From positions 1 to 26,794 of the forward strand of contig JAOZPK010000010.1 in assembly GCA_029932755.1 (NCBI GenBank): DNA of 26,794 bases. The letters run 5' to 3'. Of the stretch, positions 24,831 to 26,794 are shown piece after piece. The DNA comes from Candidatus Cloacimonadota bacterium (GTDB lineage Bacteria > Cloacimonadota > Cloacimonadia > Cloacimonadales > TCS61). The notes below the pieces were generated by a model. That model ran no database searches and was not told the origin of the DNA. It worked only from the letters and a program-made list of their open reading frames with translations. Position 1 is the first letter of the stretch; each line of letters starts with the position of its first letter. The position numbers and the translations under genes are program-made.

Positions 24831-25922
24831 ATGAAAAAATATTTAATATTACTCATACCCATACTGTTGCTTTCAAGTTCATATTTATACTCAGAAGAAT
24901 TAAATTCTCAAAACAAAGAAGAATTAAATATGTTTTCTTTTGGACTTGGAACTATCTATCAGATATCTATTAACAAGCTAAATGGGTACAGCTATTATGC
25001 TATCCGTCATTATGGGCAATTTCCTCCTCTTGCTGGTCTAGGCTCTAATGTTACACCGGGTAATTATGAAACAGGAATTCTAATTGGAAAAGCAATTCAT
25101 TTTAATACAAAAAAACGAGGATTTTTTTCGTATGCAACAGGATTAAATCTTGTTACCTTAATCAGAAAAGGTGATATAATGGAAAATACTGAATTATATG
25201 AAAAAGATAAAATATATACTATTGGAGTTCCTATTGATATCAATTTCACAAAAGGATTTTCAACAAATTTTGGTCTTGGATTCAACTTTACCTTAAACAT
25301 AAATAAAGAACAACCATTTGGTGGTTTTTTCCTAAATTTAATATTTGGTGATTTTCTGAACAGAAATTACAAACCAAATATTAGAAAACAAATGGAAATT
25401 AAAATAAAAAGTAAAGCTATGGGGAATGATGTTTCTTTTGATTTGGTTCTTATTAACTCTATCCCTTATGGGGGAGGAGAGGGTTATGCAATTAAGTACT
25501 CATTAGTTTTTAATAATATATATAAACAATTATCTTTGATTATTCCAGTTCATTATATGAAAAGTAGTACAAGTCAAATAATGAACCGTGAAAAGTACCT
25601 ATTCGTAGCTGATGTTTTATTACGGAAGTATTTCCCTAATAACTTTAGAAAGTACTATTTTGATTTTGGGATTCAATATGTTTATGCTTATTCTGAGCGT
25701 CTATACGAGGTAAAACCGCAAAGAAATTTTAGTTGTATTTCAATTTCATTAGGTAGACGCTTTAATATTACTAAGAATTTATATTTAGCTTGTCAGATAA
25801 ATATGTCGAAACCTGTCGTTGGTGATATAGAAGCATTTGACCGTACTTTCCAGCAGGATGTATTTAGCACAAGTGATTTTATTATTAATGTTGATTTTAT
25901 TAAATTTGGGATAGAACTTTAA
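24831..25922 (+). CDS. Putative outer-membrane beta-barrel protein, unknown family
   Basis: A 363-residue protein I do not recognise as a named family. A signal peptide (MKKYLILLIPILLLSSSYLYS-E) is followed by beta-strand-like alternating segments rich in glycine and aromatic residues. Examples are FSFGLGTIYQISINKLNGY, FFSYATGLNLVTLI and FSTNFGLGFNFTLNINK. Lys/Asn/Tyr loops and amphipathic strands continue to the end (IINVDFIKFGIEL). The pattern is that of a small outer-membrane barrel of about 12-16 strands. An AGGAAAG site lies seven bases ahead of ATG. It stands between repeat-filled gaps and need not be in an operon with its neighbours. Base composition is slightly more AT-rich than the tricorn gene. 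Confidence 0.65.
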   Translation: MKKYLILLIPILLLSSSYLYSEELNSQNKEELNMFSFGLGTIYQISINKLNGYSYYAIRHYGQFPPLAGLGSNVTPGNYETGILIGKAIHFNTKKRGFFSYATGLNLVTLIRKGDIMENTELYEKDKIYTIGVPIDINFTKGFSTNFGLGFNFTLNINKEQPFGGFFLNLIFGDFLNRNYKPNIRKQMEIKIKSKAMGNDVSFDLVLINSIPYGGGEGYAIKYSLVFNNIYKQLSLIIPVHYMKSSTSQIMNREKYLFVADVLLRKYFPNNFRKYYFDFGIQYVYAYSERLYEVKPQRNFSCISISLGRRFNITKNLYLACQINMSKPVVGDIEAFDRTFQQDVFSTSDFIINVDFIKFGIEL

Positions 25923-25926
25923 GTTG

Positions 25927-25970
25927 AAGTGAAATGTGAAATGGGAAAAGTGAAATGGGAAAATGTGAAA
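25927..25970. repeat. Purine-rich tandem repeat (TGAAATGGGAAAA)
   Basis: Directly after the barrel gene stop, imperfect copies of tgaaatg(t/g)gaaa follow one another: GTGAAATGTGAAA, TGGGAAAAG, TGAAATGGGAAAA, TGTGAAAA. The strand is almost free of cytosine. It is non-coding and adjoins the next palindromic repeat. Confidence 0.55.
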
Positions 25971-25976
25971 AATCTG

Positions 25977-26006
25977 TCCCCCTTGGTAAGGGGGAATTAA
26001 AGGGGG
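25977..26006. repeat. CCCCCTT-GGT-AAGGGGG palindromic repeat
   Basis: Perfect eight-base arms TCCCCCTT (25977-25984) and AAGGGGGA (25988-25995) close on a three-base loop, followed by a second AGGGGG run (26001-26006). On the minus strand it would read PPLIPPYQGG if translated, a well-known spurious peptide of this dispersed repeat. It lies between the barrel and methyltransferase genes and could stop plus-strand transcription through the G-rich stem, although no T-run is present. Confidence 0.75.
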
Positions 26007-26085
26007 TTTAACTAAACTCCTCTCGTTCTTAACTCTACTTTTGCTTCGTTCTGGTAAAGTCAAGTCCGAGAATATGAGGTAAACA

Positions 26086-26751
26086 ATGAATAGAGAACAT
26101 AATTTTACAATTTGGGGAAGCATTTGTGATTGCGGGACAGAGTGCAGTATTTTGCAGAATAAAGTTCATCCCTGGGATCACATAAGCCTTATCATTCGTA
26201 TGGTTTGCCCCAAGTGCGGGAACATTGTAGATATTGATAAGAAAAAAGCTGAAAAGTTCTATAATAATAAGATATTTAGTTATTATGATGATCTGTATGG
26301 AACGGTAATGGATCTGGGCTGCGGTGGTGGACTTCTTACCAAACATATCATAAAGAATGAAGATATAACCCGGATTATCTGTATAGATAATGATGAACGC
26401 TGCCATAAACAGATCAATGCAATATCTAATACTAAAAGAATTGAATTCTTCAATTTGAATATCCCAAACTTAACAGAATATTCTAAAAATAAAAGTATTG
26501 ATTTTATGATCTGCAGAGACGTATGTATGTATATTAATGATACAGATAAATTCTTTGATGACATAAGCCGGATAGTTATAACGGGAATGAGAATAATGGG
26601 CTGGTACATCCCCGACCATAAGAATATGCACAACACACTTCACCCCGAAGATATTTGTGAAGAATTTAATAAACGTGGTTGGAAAACGAAGTTAGAATAT
26701 TTGGATTGGTATAAGTCGGGTTACTTCATATCTGTCCAGGCAAACGATTAA
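26086..26751 (+). CDS. SAM-dependent methyltransferase with N-terminal cysteine cluster
   Basis: A 221-residue cytoplasmic class I methyltransferase. The SAM-binding motif I is VMDLGCGGGLL (Asp76 to Gly82). Motif II is IICIDNDERC, with Asp as the ribose contact, and a motif IV-like segment reads IDFMICRDVCMYI. The first 45 residues contain Cys14, Cys16, Cys20 and a CPKCG knuckle (Cys41, Cys44), probably a zinc site, with little space before the catalytic domain. The substrate is unknown: the fold and the small N-terminal metal site would fit tRNA, small-molecule or protein targets. GAGGTAA lies five bases ahead of ATG. The last 43 bases of the window after its stop show nothing recognisable. 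Confidence 0.82.
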   Translation: MNREHNFTIWGSICDCGTECSILQNKVHPWDHISLIIRMVCPKCGNIVDIDKKKAEKFYNNKIFSYYDDLYGTVMDLGCGGGLLTKHIIKNEDITRIICIDNDERCHKQINAISNTKRIEFFNLNIPNLTEYSKNKSIDFMICRDVCMYINDTDKFFDDISRIVITGMRIMGWYIPDHKNMHNTLHPEDICEEFNKRGWKTKLEYLDWYKSGYFISVQAND

Positions 26752-26794
26752 TTTAGTCTTTAAACATGCATTATGCTTGTCTTTACTTTCGCTG

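Noticed and set aside
25785..26123. Minus-strand frame containing PPLIPPYQGG
   Set aside because: This peptide is a known artefact of the CCCCCTT/AAGGGGG intergenic repeat; the frame overlaps two real genes.
1..26794. CRISPR array, prophage, transposase, toxin-antitoxin or secretion-system cluster
   Set aside because: No regularly spaced direct repeats and no integrase, transposase, cas or phage-type proteins are visible on either strand.

Overview
The window is AT-rich, densely coded bacterial chromosome with no phage, insertion-sequence, plasmid or CRISPR signatures. The gene set suggests an anaerobic or microaerophilic Gram-negative member of the FCB superphylum, with a Cloacimonadota-like lineage as my best guess. 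It combines an Omp28-type PKD lipoprotein, a tricorn-type protease with a signal peptide, outer-membrane barrel proteins and several Bacteroidota/Cloacimonadota-style intergenic palindromic repeats. The phylum is an inference; no marker gene such as 16S rRNA is present.

Left part (1-5500, minus strand): an apparent five-gene unit reads from a TrmB-type regulator into a full-domain DsbD, a PKD-Omp28 lipoprotein with a CxxC motif, a TlpA-type thioredoxin, and an outer-membrane barrel protein that runs off the window edge. Three of the five products carry thiol-redox CxxC sites, in the inner membrane, the periplasm and (by lipoprotein signal) probably the outer membrane. This looks like an envelope thiol relay, and I regard it as one of the two most interesting items. 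Upstream of the regulator is a candidate operator (TGTTGC-N10-GCAACA).

Middle (5545-15631): housekeeping and signalling. An FAD-dependent dehydrogenase diverges from a Cof-type HAD phosphatase. The phosphatase converges, with a 14-base overlap, on the Lon protease. tRNA-Phe(GAA) with an encoded CCA follows. Next come an adenine deaminase behind a TPR-transmembrane-GGDEF diguanylate cyclase, a small two-helix membrane protein, a beta-phosphoglucomutase-like HAD phosphatase, and a PAS-GGDEF protein whose catalytic motif is degenerate (SENEF) while its inhibitory RxxD site is kept.

Right part (15738-26794): envelope and secreted proteins. A SurA/PpiD-like chaperone with parvulin-type modules diverges from a 940-residue exported protein that contains about twelve repeats of roughly 26 residues centred on a G-x-D-x-Y turn, followed by HEAT repeats. 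This is the second most interesting item. A tricorn protease homologue with an intact catalytic tetrad, a barrel-like protein of unknown function and a methyltransferase with an N-terminal cysteine cluster follow. The gaps between these plus-strand genes hold several different palindromic intergenic repeats.

No gene-free stretch exceeds 300 bases. The longest is 10554-10824, which holds a decayed repeat and a perfect hairpin.
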